Positions 52,034 through 63,428 are shown, counted from the first letter of the stretch. The stretch: DNA of 64,000 bases from Vibrio ulleungensis (GCF_016900875.1 NZ_JAFEUM010000002.1:496001-560000), one strand, 5' to 3'. The notes: generated by a model from the sequence alone, not told the origin. A program made the numbers and translations.

Positions 52034-53896
52034 ATGATTAAGCTGTTCAAGTTTATCGGTAAAGTATTCAAGTTCTTACTGAACACTCTCAACATTATTC
52101 GGTTGCTGGTGGTTAACCTCTTCTTTTTATTTGTAATTGGGGTGCTTTACCACACCTTTATTCAATATCAACAAGATCCCACTGCGCAACCCATTGAAGA
52201 CGTCACTCCCTCTGCATTGGTACTAAACCTATCTGGCCCCATCGTCGAGCAGCGCACCTACGTCAATCCAATGGACAGTCTCTCAGATTCGGTACTTGGT
52301 CGAGACATGCCAAAGGAAAATGTGCTGTTTGAAATTGCCGAGACCATTCGCCACGCGGCCGACGATGACAGCATCAGTGGATTGGTACTGGTGCTTAAGC
52401 AAATGCCCGAAACCAACCTCACCAAACTTCGTTATATTGCAAAAGCGATTAACGAATTTAAGGCATCTGGAAAACCGGTGTTTGCGTCCAGTGACTTTTA
52501 CAATCAAAGCCAGTATTACTTAGCCAGCTATGCAGACAAAATCATGCTGGCACCCGATGGCGGCGTGCTACTCAAGGGCTACAGCAGTTACACTCTTTAC
52601 TACAAAGAGTTATTGGAAAAGCTGGACGTCACTACCCACGTATTTCGTGTAGGCACCTACAAATCAGCGGTCGAACCGTTTTTGCGCACCGACATGTCTG
52701 ATGAAGCAAAGCAGTCTGCGTCGCGCTGGTTAAGTCAACTCTGGGGCGCCTACGTTGATGATGTGGCCACCAATCGACAAATTGATGCTGAAGTTCTTAA
52801 CCCTAGTATGGAAAGCTTCTTGGCCGATTTCGAAAGTGTCGGTGGAGATCTTGCTGCACTTGCTAAGAAGCTTGACCTTGTGGATATGCTCGCGACGAGA
52901 GATCAGCGATTAGCGGTTATGATAGATGCCTTTGGTAGCGACGATCACAACAGTTATAACCACGTTAGCTACTATAGCTACCTTAATCGCGTCAAAGTGC
53001 CACCACAGACGGCCGACAGTGACATTGCCATTGTGGTTGCGCGCGGTGCAATTATGGACGGCAAAGAGCAGCGTGGAAATGTGGGCGGCGACACGACGGC
53101 CGCACAACTTCGTGCAGCGCGCTTAGATGATGATGTTAAAGCGGTAGTACTTCGTGTAGATAGCCCAGGAGGTAGCGCGTTCGCCTCAGAAGTCATCCGC
53201 AACGAAGTGGTGTCGTTAAGAGCTGCTGGAAAACCAGTGGTAGTTTCCATGTCCAGCTTGGCGGCCTCTGGTGGCTATTGGATTTCGATGAACGCCGATA
53301 AAATTGTTGCTCAGCCTACAACACTGACTGGCTCTATCGGAATTTTCAGTGTGATCACTACCTTTGAAAACAGTTTCAAATCCTTAGGTATTCATACCGA
53401 TGGTGTCGGCACCTCTCCATTTAGTGGTGCAGGCGTAGCGACGGGTCTAAACAAAGGTGCCCAAGCTGCCATGCAAATGGGCATTGAACATGGTTATGGA
53501 CGATTTACAGGGCTGGTAGCAGATGCTCGTGATATGGACATTGCCGCTGTTGACGCCGTAGCGCAAGGCCGCGTATGGACAGGTGTTGATGCTAAAGAGC
53601 ACGGACTAGTCGATGAAATTGGTGACTTTGACTTTGCCGTCGAACTTGCCGCTGAACTGGCAGAGCTTGATGAATACAACCTCAGTTGGGTCCAAGAACC
53701 GCTTACTCCAGCGCAGGAGTTTTTCCTACAGTTCTTTGGTGACGCCCAATCATGGCTAGGTGCAGATATTCAACAATGGATCCCTGCGGCATTGCTACCA
53801 CAAGTGTCACAGATACAATCTGACCTCAGTTTGGTGAATCAGCTCAACGATCCGCGCGGCGTGTATGCGATGTGTTTAACCTGTAGCGTTGAATAA
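52034..53896 (+). CDS. sppA: Signal peptide peptidase SppA (67 kDa type)
   Basis: A 620-residue tandem S49 protease that degrades cleaved signal peptides. N-terminal transmembrane helix (about 24-44), then two S49 repeats: the general-base Lys210 (VGTYKSAVEPFL) in the first and the nucleophile Ser412 (SSLAASGGYWIS) in the second, matching E. coli SppA. Good spacing from AGGG before the ATG. Confidence 0.96.
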   Translation: MIKLFKFIGKVFKFLLNTLNIIRLLVVNLFFLFVIGVLYHTFIQYQQDPTAQPIEDVTPSALVLNLSGPIVEQRTYVNPMDSLSDSVLGRDMPKENVLFEIAETIRHAADDDSISGLVLVLKQMPETNLTKLRYIAKAINEFKASGKPVFASSDFYNQSQYYLASYADKIMLAPDGGVLLKGYSSYTLYYKELLEKLDVTTHVFRVGTYKSAVEPFLRTDMSDEAKQSASRWLSQLWGAYVDDVATNRQIDAEVLNPSMESFLADFESVGGDLAALAKKLDLVDMLATRDQRLAVMIDAFGSDDHNSYNHVSYYSYLNRVKVPPQTADSDIAIVVARGAIMDGKEQRGNVGGDTTAAQLRAARLDDDVKAVVLRVDSPGGSAFASEVIRNEVVSLRAAGKPVVVSMSSLAASGGYWISMNADKIVAQPTTLTGSIGIFSVITTFENSFKSLGIHTDGVGTSPFSGAGVATGLNKGAQAAMQMGIEHGYGRFTGLVADARDMDIAAVDAVAQGRVWTGVDAKEHGLVDEIGDFDFAVELAAELAELDEYNLSWVQEPLTPAQEFFLQFFGDAQSWLGADIQQWIPAALLPQVSQIQSDLSLVNQLNDPRGVYAMCLTCSVE

Positions 53897-53918
53897 CCGA
53901 CTACCGGCTTAACTAGGG

Positions 53919-53945
53919 AGGGAGTGCAAATGCACTCCCTTTTTA
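53919..53945 (+). terminator. Terminator after sppA
   Basis: AGGGAGTGC, loop AAAT, GCACTCCCT then TTTT; 23 nt past the stop. Confidence 0.9.
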
Positions 53946-53960
53946 TTTGATAGTGCTCTA

Positions 53961-53994
53961 ATACCAATCGAAGTCATTAAATGGTCAGATAATT
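53961..53994. repeat. Dispersed intergenic repeat, copy 1
   Basis: A 34-bp stretch beginning ATACCAATCG and containing ATTAAATGGTCAGA. It matches copy 2 at 63429-63462 at 29 of 34 positions, in the same orientation. Both lie just after a terminator. Confidence 0.7.
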
Positions 53995-54012
53995 GCTTTG
54001 ATTCGTATTACA

Positions 54013-57000
54013 TCAATTATTCACTAAGACATCGTTTACTGCTGGTCCGTTGTCCGGCCTTACTCTACTACGCGTCAGTATCACAAACCCTGCCGGTACA
54101 AAAAAGAATGAAACGATCGACGTCAAAACCGTCCCTCCTACAATGGCAATCGCAAACGGAGGCCAAAATCCTCCCCCAGCTAAAATGAGCGGCATAAAGC
54201 CACCAACCGTCGTGATGGTAGTCGAAACAATGTGCCTGGTGCACATCATCACCGCACCGACGATTGAGTCAATATCCCCAGCCATCGCGTTAGGCGTTGC
54301 TTTCAGTTCTGCCAAAATCACAATAGCGGCATTAATGGCTAATCCAATTACACCCAACATAGCAATGATTACGGTAAACCCAAAAGGATAGCCAAACACG
54401 TACACGGACAATATCGCTAAGCCACCTGCTAGCCCCGCCACCATAAAAATGAGTAAACTAAATCGAAATGAGTTAAAAGCCATTACCACCACAAGTATGG
54501 TTAACACAACCACCAGCATAATGTTGGAGACAAGACTATTTACTGACTCATTGCGCTGCGCAGACTCACCGCCAAATTCAATGTACACACTGGCCGGCAA
54601 CGCTATGTCCTGCAATGCGCGTTGCACTTTTTGTTGCACCTCTTGTGGCAACGTATCAGCTTCTAAATAGGCTTCAATCGTATTGACCCTTTCTCCATTG
54701 CGGCGAGTAATTGCACCGTGGTTCGACGTTAAAGTGCGCGAACTTATCGACGAAAGACTCACACCGAGATGCTCTGACTCTGCTGTCAGAGGCAAAATTA
54801 AATTGCCTAGTTGCTCATCACTTTGCCTGAGCCCGTCAGCGATACGAACTCGAATCGGTACAGATTGAGCCCCTTCCACGACGTGGCCACTGTCTATACC
54901 CACTAACGTTGTCTGCAACCATTGACTCATCTGACTCATGGACCACTGGTTTAATTGCAAGGTACTTTGATCAAACTCTATGTGAACATCAGGGACTCCT
55001 GGCTGAAGCGTTTCGCGTGTGTGCGTAACGTGGTCTAAGCGCGATAGCATCAATCGAATATCTTCACCTATTAATTTGATTTGATGTAAGTCTTCGCCAT
55101 AGATCCTTAATTCAATGGGAGCGGTAAACGGAGGCCCTTGTTCTAGCTTTCTGACTAATATCTGAGCCTCTGGGATCTCAGTGTTAAGTTGCTTTTGTAA
55201 TGTCGGAATCAGGTGATTTGCGACTTCAACATCGACAACCTTTACCATGGCTTGCGCATAATAGGGTGCATCGCGAAGCGAGGATTGGAGATTGTAATAA
55301 AAAGAAGGAAAGCTGGCTCCAACCAACCAACTGACCTGCTCGACGCCCACATGTTGGTGTATTAAACGGTTTACTTCACGGGTTACTGTCTCAGTCGCTT
55401 CGATGCTGGTTTGAGTTGGCAAATAGAGCTGGACTTCAAACATATCGCGATCGGACGGTGGGAAAAACTGCTCGGTCAACTGAGTAAGGCTCCAATACCC
55501 TGTCATGGAGACCAGCGCCACACAGATGATGGCCGATTTAGGTTTCAAAACCGCAAATTGAATAGCTCTAGACATAGATTTAGAAAGGGCTTTGACTCGT
55601 AGTCCGTTAACATACCAGGTGTCAGACGAGGCTTTACCGGTTAGAAAGTGACAGGCAAGTCCGGCAATTATGGTGTGCGAAATGATATAAGACCCCACCA
55701 ATGAAAAAGATACCGTCGCAGCGATGGCCCCAACAAACTCACCTGTTGCCCCCTGCATCAGCATAATAGGTGTAAAGGCCAAAACCGTTGTCAATGTTGA
55801 ACCTAATAGTGGGATCGCAAGGTGACGAATCGCTAGACGCATTGCCTCCAATCGACCTTTTCCTTTATGGCGATAGGATTGAATGGTGTCGACCATCACA
55901 ATGGCATTGTCCACCATGATCCCAAGGGCGACGATCAACCCCGTTACCGACATTTGATTAATGGGTAGCCCTGTCACTTTCATCATACTCAGGGTGAGCA
56001 GCGTCGTTAACGGAAGCGCTGCTGCCACCAATAGCGCAGCTCGATAGCCCAAGGTAACCAATAATACCGAGACAACTAACCCCAAACCTAACAGTAGACT
56101 TTGGACTAGATCGATTAGCCTTTGTTCTGTGTAGGGCTGCTGACTAAAAACAATTTCCAGCTCTATCTCTTGTGGCAGGGTCTGCTCAAATCGAGCTATT
56201 ACTTGCTGTACATTGTTGGTCCAATGGTCAACACGTAATGATGGTTGCATACGAGCCGCGACCAATACACTGGTGTCACCATCAACCAATGCGAGCTCTG
56301 ACGTTGGTGAACTCATTGTTCTTCGCACTGAGGCGATATCGCGTAACTCGACGGTATGGCCACTCTGATCTGAATGGACAATGATATTCCCTATGCTTTG
56401 CGCCGAATCAAGGTTTGAGTCCACTTCAATGCCGTAAACAGCGTGCGAATTAACTAACTGACCTGAGGCGATTTTGGTATCGCTGTTTGCGATTAAGCCA
56501 GACAGTGTTACTGGAGAATGCCCGAGCGCTGCAGCTTCAGCCAAATTAAGTTCCACGTTAATCTCTTCTTGGGGAATACCATAGGCGTCAACAAATTCCG
56601 TTCCTGGCTGCATTCTTAATCGCGTCGCTAACTCATTCGCGTAGCGGCCTAAAACTAATGGATTTATCTCACTATCACCTCGCCATTTTAGTGCCGCAAT
56701 CGTGGTAAAAGCATAGGTTCGATCACTGTCTAAGTTGGGCGTCGACGCTTGGCTAGGTAGCTGTCGTTGAACATCTCTAAGTTTGTTTCTTGCTAATGTC
56801 CAGACCGGCTCTGGCTCTACTATTTCGTCATGCAGCTCGATCGTGATGATTGAGATGTTAGGGCGCGATGTTGAAGAGATGGTCTTAACCTCAGACAACT
56901 CGGACAATTTATTCTCGACGACTTCGGTGACGAGCTTTTCGACTCTTTCAGCGCTTGCTCCTGTGTAAGTGGTGGTGACTGTCGCAAAACGGTTGCTGAT

Positions 57001-57114
57001 TAAAGGATCTTCAGCCCTTGGAAGGTCATTAACGGCAACCAAACCACTGACACAGAGTAATCCGCATAATAAAACTAATAACCTCGGGTTAGTGATAGCG
57101 CTATAAAAAGTCAT
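54013..57114 (-). CDS. RND-family efflux pump inner-membrane subunit
   Basis: A 1033-residue HAE1-type RND transporter with twelve predicted transmembrane helices and two large periplasmic loops. Motifs: N-terminal AVNDLPRAEDPLISNRFATV, ALGIMVDNAIVMVDTI with the charged proton-relay helix, STLTTVLAFTPIMLMQG, and FGFTVIIAMLGVIGLAINAA in the second half. Expected to export drugs or toxic organics by proton antiport. Overlaps its adaptor gene by 14 nt. No outer-membrane channel gene adjoins, so a TolC encoded elsewhere is likely used. Confidence 0.92.
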   Translation of the reverse strand: MTFYSAITNPRLLVLLCGLLCVSGLVAVNDLPRAEDPLISNRFATVTTTYTGASAERVEKLVTEVVENKLSELSEVKTISSTSRPNISIITIELHDEIVEPEPVWTLARNKLRDVQRQLPSQASTPNLDSDRTYAFTTIAALKWRGDSEINPLVLGRYANELATRLRMQPGTEFVDAYGIPQEEINVELNLAEAAALGHSPVTLSGLIANSDTKIASGQLVNSHAVYGIEVDSNLDSAQSIGNIIVHSDQSGHTVELRDIASVRRTMSSPTSELALVDGDTSVLVAARMQPSLRVDHWTNNVQQVIARFEQTLPQEIELEIVFSQQPYTEQRLIDLVQSLLLGLGLVVSVLLVTLGYRAALLVAAALPLTTLLTLSMMKVTGLPINQMSVTGLIVALGIMVDNAIVMVDTIQSYRHKGKGRLEAMRLAIRHLAIPLLGSTLTTVLAFTPIMLMQGATGEFVGAIAATVSFSLVGSYIISHTIIAGLACHFLTGKASSDTWYVNGLRVKALSKSMSRAIQFAVLKPKSAIICVALVSMTGYWSLTQLTEQFFPPSDRDMFEVQLYLPTQTSIEATETVTREVNRLIHQHVGVEQVSWLVGASFPSFYYNLQSSLRDAPYYAQAMVKVVDVEVANHLIPTLQKQLNTEIPEAQILVRKLEQGPPFTAPIELRIYGEDLHQIKLIGEDIRLMLSRLDHVTHTRETLQPGVPDVHIEFDQSTLQLNQWSMSQMSQWLQTTLVGIDSGHVVEGAQSVPIRVRIADGLRQSDEQLGNLILPLTAESEHLGVSLSSISSRTLTSNHGAITRRNGERVNTIEAYLEADTLPQEVQQKVQRALQDIALPASVYIEFGGESAQRNESVNSLVSNIMLVVVLTILVVVMAFNSFRFSLLIFMVAGLAGGLAILSVYVFGYPFGFTVIIAMLGVIGLAINAAIVILAELKATPNAMAGDIDSIVGAVMMCTRHIVSTTITTVGGFMPLILAGGGFWPPFAIAIVGGTVLTSIVSFFFVPAGFVILTRSRVRPDNGPAVNDVLVNN

Positions 57115-58207
57115 CGTTTACCACCTTTTCGCTGGTGTTGATTGCCAGAACCTTCTGTCCGGCGACCACACGATGCAATCCTGTCGATATCACCTTTTCT
57201 TGGTCAAAGAGCTCACCATAGACATAGGCTTGGGTGCCGGTCACATGTTCAACTGTGACGGTTCTACGTTCAACCATCTCCACGTTGTTCACGACCAACA
57301 CATTCCACAGTCCTTGTACACCACCTGAAAGAGCAGATATGGGTACCCAAGCGCCTGGCTGCTGGATAACCTGCGCAAGGCTGATGTGCGCCAACTCTTT
57401 TTCTAGCGTATGGCTGTTTTCGGGAAGCTGGTATCGCAAGCTCACAGTTCGTGAGTGTGCATCAAGATTTGGCGCGGCATTAAGTAGTGTGGCTGTCCAC
57501 TCTTGCTCACCGACGGTAATGGTAATGGGCGATTGTTGTTTGGCTAAAGGTACGACACTAATAGGCACACCGATAACGACTTCCTGATGCGCGCTCGAGA
57601 GTAGAGTCATTGTCGACGCCCCTACATTCACTACATCACCCATTGACACATAACGCTGCGCAATCACACCATCATACGGGGCGTAGATGGTCGATTTTTT
57701 TAGCTTTAGCAGAGTATTATTAAGCGCTGCTTCTATGCGCGCCAATTTTGCTTTCAACACCAAGACTTGGCTATTGAGTGAATCTATTTCGGCGTCCGCA
57801 CTAAACCCTTTTTGTTTTAGCTGTTTTTGCCTACGTAAGGTGGTATTGGTCAAAGCTAGTTGTGCTACAACTTCATCTTGCTGCGCTTTCAACTCCATGT
57901 TTTCGTTTTCAATAAACTGAGTGTCCAATTGAAGTAGTGGCGTATCTTTTTTAACGCTATCTCCAACGTCCGCATAAATAGCGGTGATTTTACCACCGAG
58001 TTCAAACCCTAAGGTTGCGCGCTGAGTTTGTCTCACCTGTCCCACATACTCTCGCTCTATCTCATAGTGAGGCATTGTCTTTACCGATATGGTTTCTACG
58101 GATATCGGTGTGGCTACTCGTTGTGATGAATTAGGCTGGGCTCCTTTACATCCAACAAGAGCAACTAATAAAACAATGAGGGGATAACTCGACAATAAAC
58201 GCTTCAT
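57101..58207 (-). CDS. RND efflux periplasmic adaptor (membrane fusion protein)
   Basis: A 368-residue HlyD/AcrA-type lipoprotein: signal with lipobox LVGC (Cys20), barrel-sandwich GGKITAIYADVGDSVKKDTPLL, an alpha hairpin coiled coil (about 85-150), the second lipoyl half STIYAPYDGVIAQRYVSMGD, and a beta barrel and membrane-proximal domain. Start at 58207 with AAGGA; a 13-codon upstream extension is open but unlikely. Divergent from the tetR gene. Confidence 0.92.
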   Translation of the reverse strand: MKRLLSSYPLIVLLVALVGCKGAQPNSSQRVATPISVETISVKTMPHYEIEREYVGQVRQTQRATLGFELGGKITAIYADVGDSVKKDTPLLQLDTQFIENENMELKAQQDEVVAQLALTNTTLRRQKQLKQKGFSADAEIDSLNSQVLVLKAKLARIEAALNNTLLKLKKSTIYAPYDGVIAQRYVSMGDVVNVGASTMTLLSSAHQEVVIGVPISVVPLAKQQSPITITVGEQEWTATLLNAAPNLDAHSRTVSLRYQLPENSHTLEKELAHISLAQVIQQPGAWVPISALSGGVQGLWNVLVVNNVEMVERRTVTVEHVTGTQAYVYGELFDQEKVISTGLHRVVAGQKVLAINTSEKVVNDDFL

Positions 58208-58247
58208 GATGGCTTCCTTTCCAAGGCGGATAACTACAAGTACCATA

Positions 58248-58269
58248 ACTAGACTAGACGGTCTAGTTT
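58248..58269. promoter_or_regulatory. Palindromic operator between tetR and the efflux genes
   Basis: AACTAGAC, 6 nt, GTCTAGTT: a perfect 8-bp inverted repeat. A nested CTAGAC-G-GTCTAG repeat overlaps it. It sits 41 nt from the adaptor start and 45 nt from tetR, the expected place for a TetR-family dimer that represses both units. Confidence 0.75.
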
Positions 58270-58313
58270 GATTTTAGTAACATATCATTTCACCCATTAG
58301 GAAAGCACCACGG

Positions 58314-58913
58314 ATGAAGCCAAAAAGCCAAGAAAAACGAACACTTATACTGAGTGCCGCCGGTCAACTATTTATGCATCACGGGTACAACGTGAATATG
58401 GAGCAGATTGCTAAAGCAGCCGGAGTCTCAAAACAGACCGTGTATTCTCATTTTCAAAATAAAGATGCGTTGTTTGAGGCCTGTGTTCAATCGCGTTGTA
58501 TTGAAAGGCAAGTTGACCAAGAAGCCTTTGATTTAGATGCACCTATTTCTGAGGTACTGCTGTCATTTGCTATGCGCTTTCAATCGATGATGCTCGAACC
58601 TCAAGTGCTTCAGGTGTTTCGCAATGCCGTTGGCCAAGCGACTCACACACCTCAAATTGGAGCGTCCTATCTAAACTCGGGACCAAAGCCGACGATCGCA
58701 TCTCTTGCGAGCTATTTAGAGGTTAAGCAAAAACAGCAACGCATTACTCTATCCCTTGATGCCCACGAATCCGCAGTGCAATTGATCATGATGTTCCATG
58801 GGAAAGCCGTTTATTGGGCAATGGTCGGACAGGACTCGCAGCAGACGGACGCACAGAGAAAAGAGTATTTGAAAGATTGTGTGGATCTTTTTTTGAACCA
58901 ACATGGGCTCTAA
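58314..58913 (+). CDS. TetR/AcrR-family transcriptional regulator
   Basis: A 199-residue regulator. N-terminal HTH: RTLILSAAGQLFMHHGYNVN then MEQIAKAAGVSKQTVYSHFQNKDALFE, the TetR signature. The C-terminal ligand domain resembles the AefR/TetR_C group (FRNAVGQA, DAHESAVQLIMMFHGKAVYW). Probably represses the divergent RND operon and itself; inducer unknown. Confidence 0.92.
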   Translation: MKPKSQEKRTLILSAAGQLFMHHGYNVNMEQIAKAAGVSKQTVYSHFQNKDALFEACVQSRCIERQVDQEAFDLDAPISEVLLSFAMRFQSMMLEPQVLQVFRNAVGQATHTPQIGASYLNSGPKPTIASLASYLEVKQKQQRITLSLDAHESAVQLIMMFHGKAVYWAMVGQDSQQTDAQRKEYLKDCVDLFLNQHGL

Positions 58914-59065
58914 TTGCAAGTCCTCTCGATTGCTGCACCCACTATTGATCGCGTTTGGAAATAAGCGCGTCAAACAACCTGGCTAATTGGACAAAACAGT
59001 TAATTTTTAGAATTTTCTGCGTATACTTGCGACAAGTTAAAAAACCACTCAAAAGAGTTACTGAA

Positions 59066-60079
59066 ATGAGTCGCAAGCACATCTATATCGCCTACACAGG
59101 CGGCACAATCGGTATGCAAAAATCGTCACAAGGCTATGTGCCTGTGGCTGGTTTTATGGAGAAGCAACTGGCGGCCATGCCAGAGTTTCACCGACCAGAA
59201 ATGCCTGAATACACCATTCATGAATATCAACCGCTGATCGACTCTTCAGACATGTCTCCTGACGATTGGCAACAGATCGCCAATGACATCCATAAAAATT
59301 ACGACAAGTACGATGGATTCGTTATTTTACATGGCACTGATACCATGGCGTACACTGCCTCGGCGCTGTCATTCATGTTTGAAAACTTAAGCAAGCCTAT
59401 CATTGTCACCGGCTCTCAAATTCCTCTGGCAGAATTGCGCTCAGACGGGCAAGCGAACCTGCTAAACGCACTGCATATTGCAGCGAACTACCCTATTAAT
59501 GAGGTTACGCTGTTTTTTAATAATCAGCTGATGCGCGGTAATCGCAGCACTAAAAGCCATGCGGATGGATTTAAAGCGTTCACCTCACCGAATTTGCCTG
59601 CATTGCTCGAGGCCGGCATTAACATCCAACTCTCTCCGTTTACTGAAATCAATAAACTCCCTGTTGGACCGTTAAAGCTTCACTCCATCACTCCCCAACC
59701 GATTGGTGTGATCACCATGTACCCTGGGATTTCCCATGAAGTGATCCGTAATACGCTTCGCCAGCCCGTGAATGCGATGATACTGCTTACTTTTGGGGTG
59801 GGTAATGCACCGCAAAATCCAGAACTATTGGGTCATCTAAAAGAAGCCTCAGAGCGTGGGGTGATTGTGATTAATCTAACCCAGTGCTTAGCGGGTAAAG
59901 TCAATATGGGCGGATATGCGACAGGGTGTGCGCTTGCCGATGCAGGGGTGATAAGTGGCTATGATATGACCTCTGAAGCAGCGCTGGCTAAGCTCCATTT
60001 CCTATTAAGTAAAGGGCTTAGTTACACTGACATCAAAACGGCCATGCAAAAAGATATGCGTGGAGAAATGAGCCTTTAA
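59066..60079 (+). CDS. ansA: L-asparaginase type I, cytoplasmic
   Basis: A 337-residue amidohydrolase. Catalytic threonines: Thr14 in AYTGGTIGM and Thr91-Asp92 in LHGTDTMAYTASALSF, with a Lys in STKSHADGF. No signal peptide, which with the SRKHIYIAYTGGTIG start marks the cytoplasmic AnsA rather than AnsB. The start at 59066 is chosen for this; 37 upstream in-frame codons are not protein-like. Confidence 0.95.
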   Translation: MSRKHIYIAYTGGTIGMQKSSQGYVPVAGFMEKQLAAMPEFHRPEMPEYTIHEYQPLIDSSDMSPDDWQQIANDIHKNYDKYDGFVILHGTDTMAYTASALSFMFENLSKPIIVTGSQIPLAELRSDGQANLLNALHIAANYPINEVTLFFNNQLMRGNRSTKSHADGFKAFTSPNLPALLEAGINIQLSPFTEINKLPVGPLKLHSITPQPIGVITMYPGISHEVIRNTLRQPVNAMILLTFGVGNAPQNPELLGHLKEASERGVIVINLTQCLAGKVNMGGYATGCALADAGVISGYDMTSEAALAKLHFLLSKGLSYTDIKTAMQKDMRGEMSL

Positions 60080-60205
60080 CTCAATAGTTAACTCAAACCT
60101 AACGTGAGCGATGATAACCCAACAACAACTGAGTTAAAGTGAAAACGCCTGGGCATGATCAATAACCATACTCAGGCGCTCTTAATACGTTAGCGGCAAT
60201 TTAGG

Positions 60206-60481
60206 TTAATCTAACTCTTGCACATCGATGCTTTGCTGAGGAACAAACTGCTGTTTAAGTTCTGCTTTGGATTTAAAGGCTATCTCACCATCGGTCGCAA
60301 CAGACATGTGTTGCGGATTCTCATTGTGTACAGACTGGTACAACATTACTGCCTGCATGCAATGATCACGCTGCTCTTTAGTCAGCTCAGTTCCTTCAGG
60401 CCAACGTCCTGTTTCCACCGCAAACAGCAGTCGGTCATAAGCTTCAGGTGTGATCGATTCAATTAATTGTTGTTTATTCAT
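60206..60481 (-). CDS. yeaC: YeaC family (DUF1315) protein
   Basis: A 91-residue protein: QLIESITPEAYDRLLFAVET then GRWPEGTELTKEQRDHCMQAVMLY matches E. coli YeaC. Function unknown. In E. coli it sits next to msrB and gapA; here a DUF2989 gene lies between. AAGGAG is about 12 nt before the ATG. Confidence 0.88.
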   Translation of the reverse strand: MNKQQLIESITPEAYDRLLFAVETGRWPEGTELTKEQRDHCMQAVMLYQSVHNENPQHMSVATDGEIAFKSKAELKQQFVPQQSIDVQELD

Positions 60482-60587
60482 TTGCCGTTACAACTCCTTG
60501 TGGCACATTTTGCTCAAGTTACGCAATTGCTCGCCGATACACAAGCATACGGATCACAGTGCTTGGGATTAGGAGCATCACTAAACA

Positions 60588-61430
60588 ATGAAACCATTTG
60601 CATTAACCTTCCGCTGCATGCTTTTAGCTATGCTTGCATTCACTTTAAGCGGTTGTTTCGAAAGTCGTTTAAACACAGAGGGTTTGTGTAATAGTAATCC
60701 AAGCTTAGAGTGTGAACAGCTCAACATTAACGACGGCAAATGCAGGGTGCAACGAACCGATCTTATCTGGCACCGTTATGACATGTTGAAAAAGCCTGAC
60801 GATCTAAAACTCATTACAGAATATGAAATGCTGGCGGACTATCAGCGATGCCTGACGCTGGCGGCGCAAATTCGTGCACTGAAAACTACCGCTCAATCAC
60901 AAAATCGCTTCAATGCATTGCAATACAGCTACAACGAACAAAAGCGGCTTACCACGGTAATGCAAGAAATTGACGACCCCTATATCTACTATTTCTTGTG
61001 GACTCATGGCGATGATCACGCAAAGCGCAAATTTTTACAGCTTGAGCCTACAGGACAACTCAATACCCCAACTCTGCAATATTACCTGGCCACCTATTAC
61101 AGCAATAGAGATCCTGAGCATACGTTGGCGATATTGAATAAAGCCCTAGACTTAACTGGCAAAGACAAGGTCGACAATCGCATCATTCAATCGCTGGCGA
61201 GTATTCATCAAACCGCGGGTAATATAGAAATGGCGTATATGTGGGCGATCGTTGGGCGAAGTTTCAAATTACCGGTTTCAGATGACCGCACTCTTGCTGT
61301 CTATTATTCGTTCAACGAACAGAAAAAAGCGTTTTTGGACCAAAAAGCAGCAGAAATTGTAACTCACTTACAAAAAGGCACTTACAACACCGCCCTTTTA
61401 CCTTCACAATCGTATCTGCAAAGCCTCTAA
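60588..61430 (+). CDS. DUF2989 family lipoprotein
   Basis: A 280-residue lipoprotein: signal MKPFALTFRCMLLAMLAFTL with lipobox LSGC (Cys23). The mature domain is helical, TPR-like, with CNSNPSLECEQLNINDGKCR near the N-terminus and LATYYSNRDPEHTLAILNKA in the second half, features of DUF2989. Role unknown. Its stop lies within a palindrome (61423-61440). Confidence 0.82.
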   Translation: MKPFALTFRCMLLAMLAFTLSGCFESRLNTEGLCNSNPSLECEQLNINDGKCRVQRTDLIWHRYDMLKKPDDLKLITEYEMLADYQRCLTLAAQIRALKTTAQSQNRFNALQYSYNEQKRLTTVMQEIDDPYIYYFLWTHGDDHAKRKFLQLEPTGQLNTPTLQYYLATYYSNRDPEHTLAILNKALDLTGKDKVDNRIIQSLASIHQTAGNIEMAYMWAIVGRSFKLPVSDDRTLAVYYSFNEQKKAFLDQKAAEIVTHLQKGTYNTALLPSQSYLQSL

Positions 61431-61459
61431 ATTTAGAGGCAATGCTGACAACAAGCATT
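61423..61459. terminator. Two adjacent hairpins between DUF2989 and msrB
   Basis: GCCTCTAAATTTAGAGGC (61423-61440), a perfect 18-bp palindrome covering the DUF2989 stop, then AATGCT/AGCATT with a 7-nt loop. Convergent position suggests a shared terminator, though T tracts are poor. Confidence 0.5.
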
Positions 61460-61489
61460 GGGGGTTAATACGTTTTTAAATCTCGTGCA

Positions 61490-61882
61490 TCATTGCTCTT
61501 TGGTATCGAATTTTAATGACACTGAATTAACGCAAAAACGTTGGCCTGTGGTGTCTTGAGGGCCATCTTCAAACACATGCCCTAAATGGCTATCACATTT
61601 CGCACATCGGATCTCAGTGCGGATCATGCCATGGCTCATGTCCTTAATATAACGAATTGCCTGGTCGTCAATGGCCTTATCAAAACTTGGCCAACCACAA
61701 CCCGAATCGTATTTGTTATCAGATACAAACAGCGGTGCACGACAGCAGGTACAGTGATAAACACCACTGTTTTTATTGTGCAGTAAAGTACCGCTATACG
61801 GGGCTTCAGTGCCTTGCTCTCGACAAACGTGATACTCTTCATCACTTAATTGTTCGCGCCATTGTTGCTCTGTTTTTTTCAT
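61490..61882 (-). CDS. msrB: Peptide methionine (R)-S-oxide reductase MsrB
   Basis: A 130-residue repair enzyme. Two zinc CxxC motifs (CTCC, CAKC), [12 protein letters not shown], and the catalytic Cys117 in [13 protein letters not shown]. The start at 61882 has AAGGA; an upstream GTG eight codons earlier is not preferred. Divergent from gapA. Confidence 0.96.
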   Translation of the reverse strand: MKKTEQQWREQLSDEEYHVCREQGTEAPYSGTLLHNKNSGVYHCTCCRAPLFVSDNKYDSGCGWPSFDKAIDDQAIRYIKDMSHGMIRTEIRCAKCDSHLGHVFEDGPQDTTGQRFCVNSVSLKFDTKEQ

Positions 61883-63334
<1,452 letters not shown>

Positions 63335-63359
63335 GCATTAGCCAAAAACTTGGTTTAGT

Positions 63360-63386
63360 AAAAGGCGACTTTCGAGTCGCCTTTTT
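63360..63386 (+). terminator. Terminator after gapA
   Basis: AAAAGGCGACT, loop TTCG, AGTCGCCTTTTT: a stable UUCG tetraloop hairpin with T tract. Confidence 0.93.
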
Positions 63387-63428
63387 GCATTTTAAACGGC
63401 CGTGAAAAGGCTAAATGTCACTGTCCTT

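Noticed and set aside
54050..54391. 113-codon plus-strand frame antisense to the RND pump
   Set aside because: Reverse complement of transmembrane helices gives a false hydrophobic protein; the RND gene is certain.
60130..60185. CGCCTG/CAGGCG stem between ansA and yeaC as a terminator
   Set aside because: Only six pairs with a loop of about 20 nt and a short T run; too weak to annotate.
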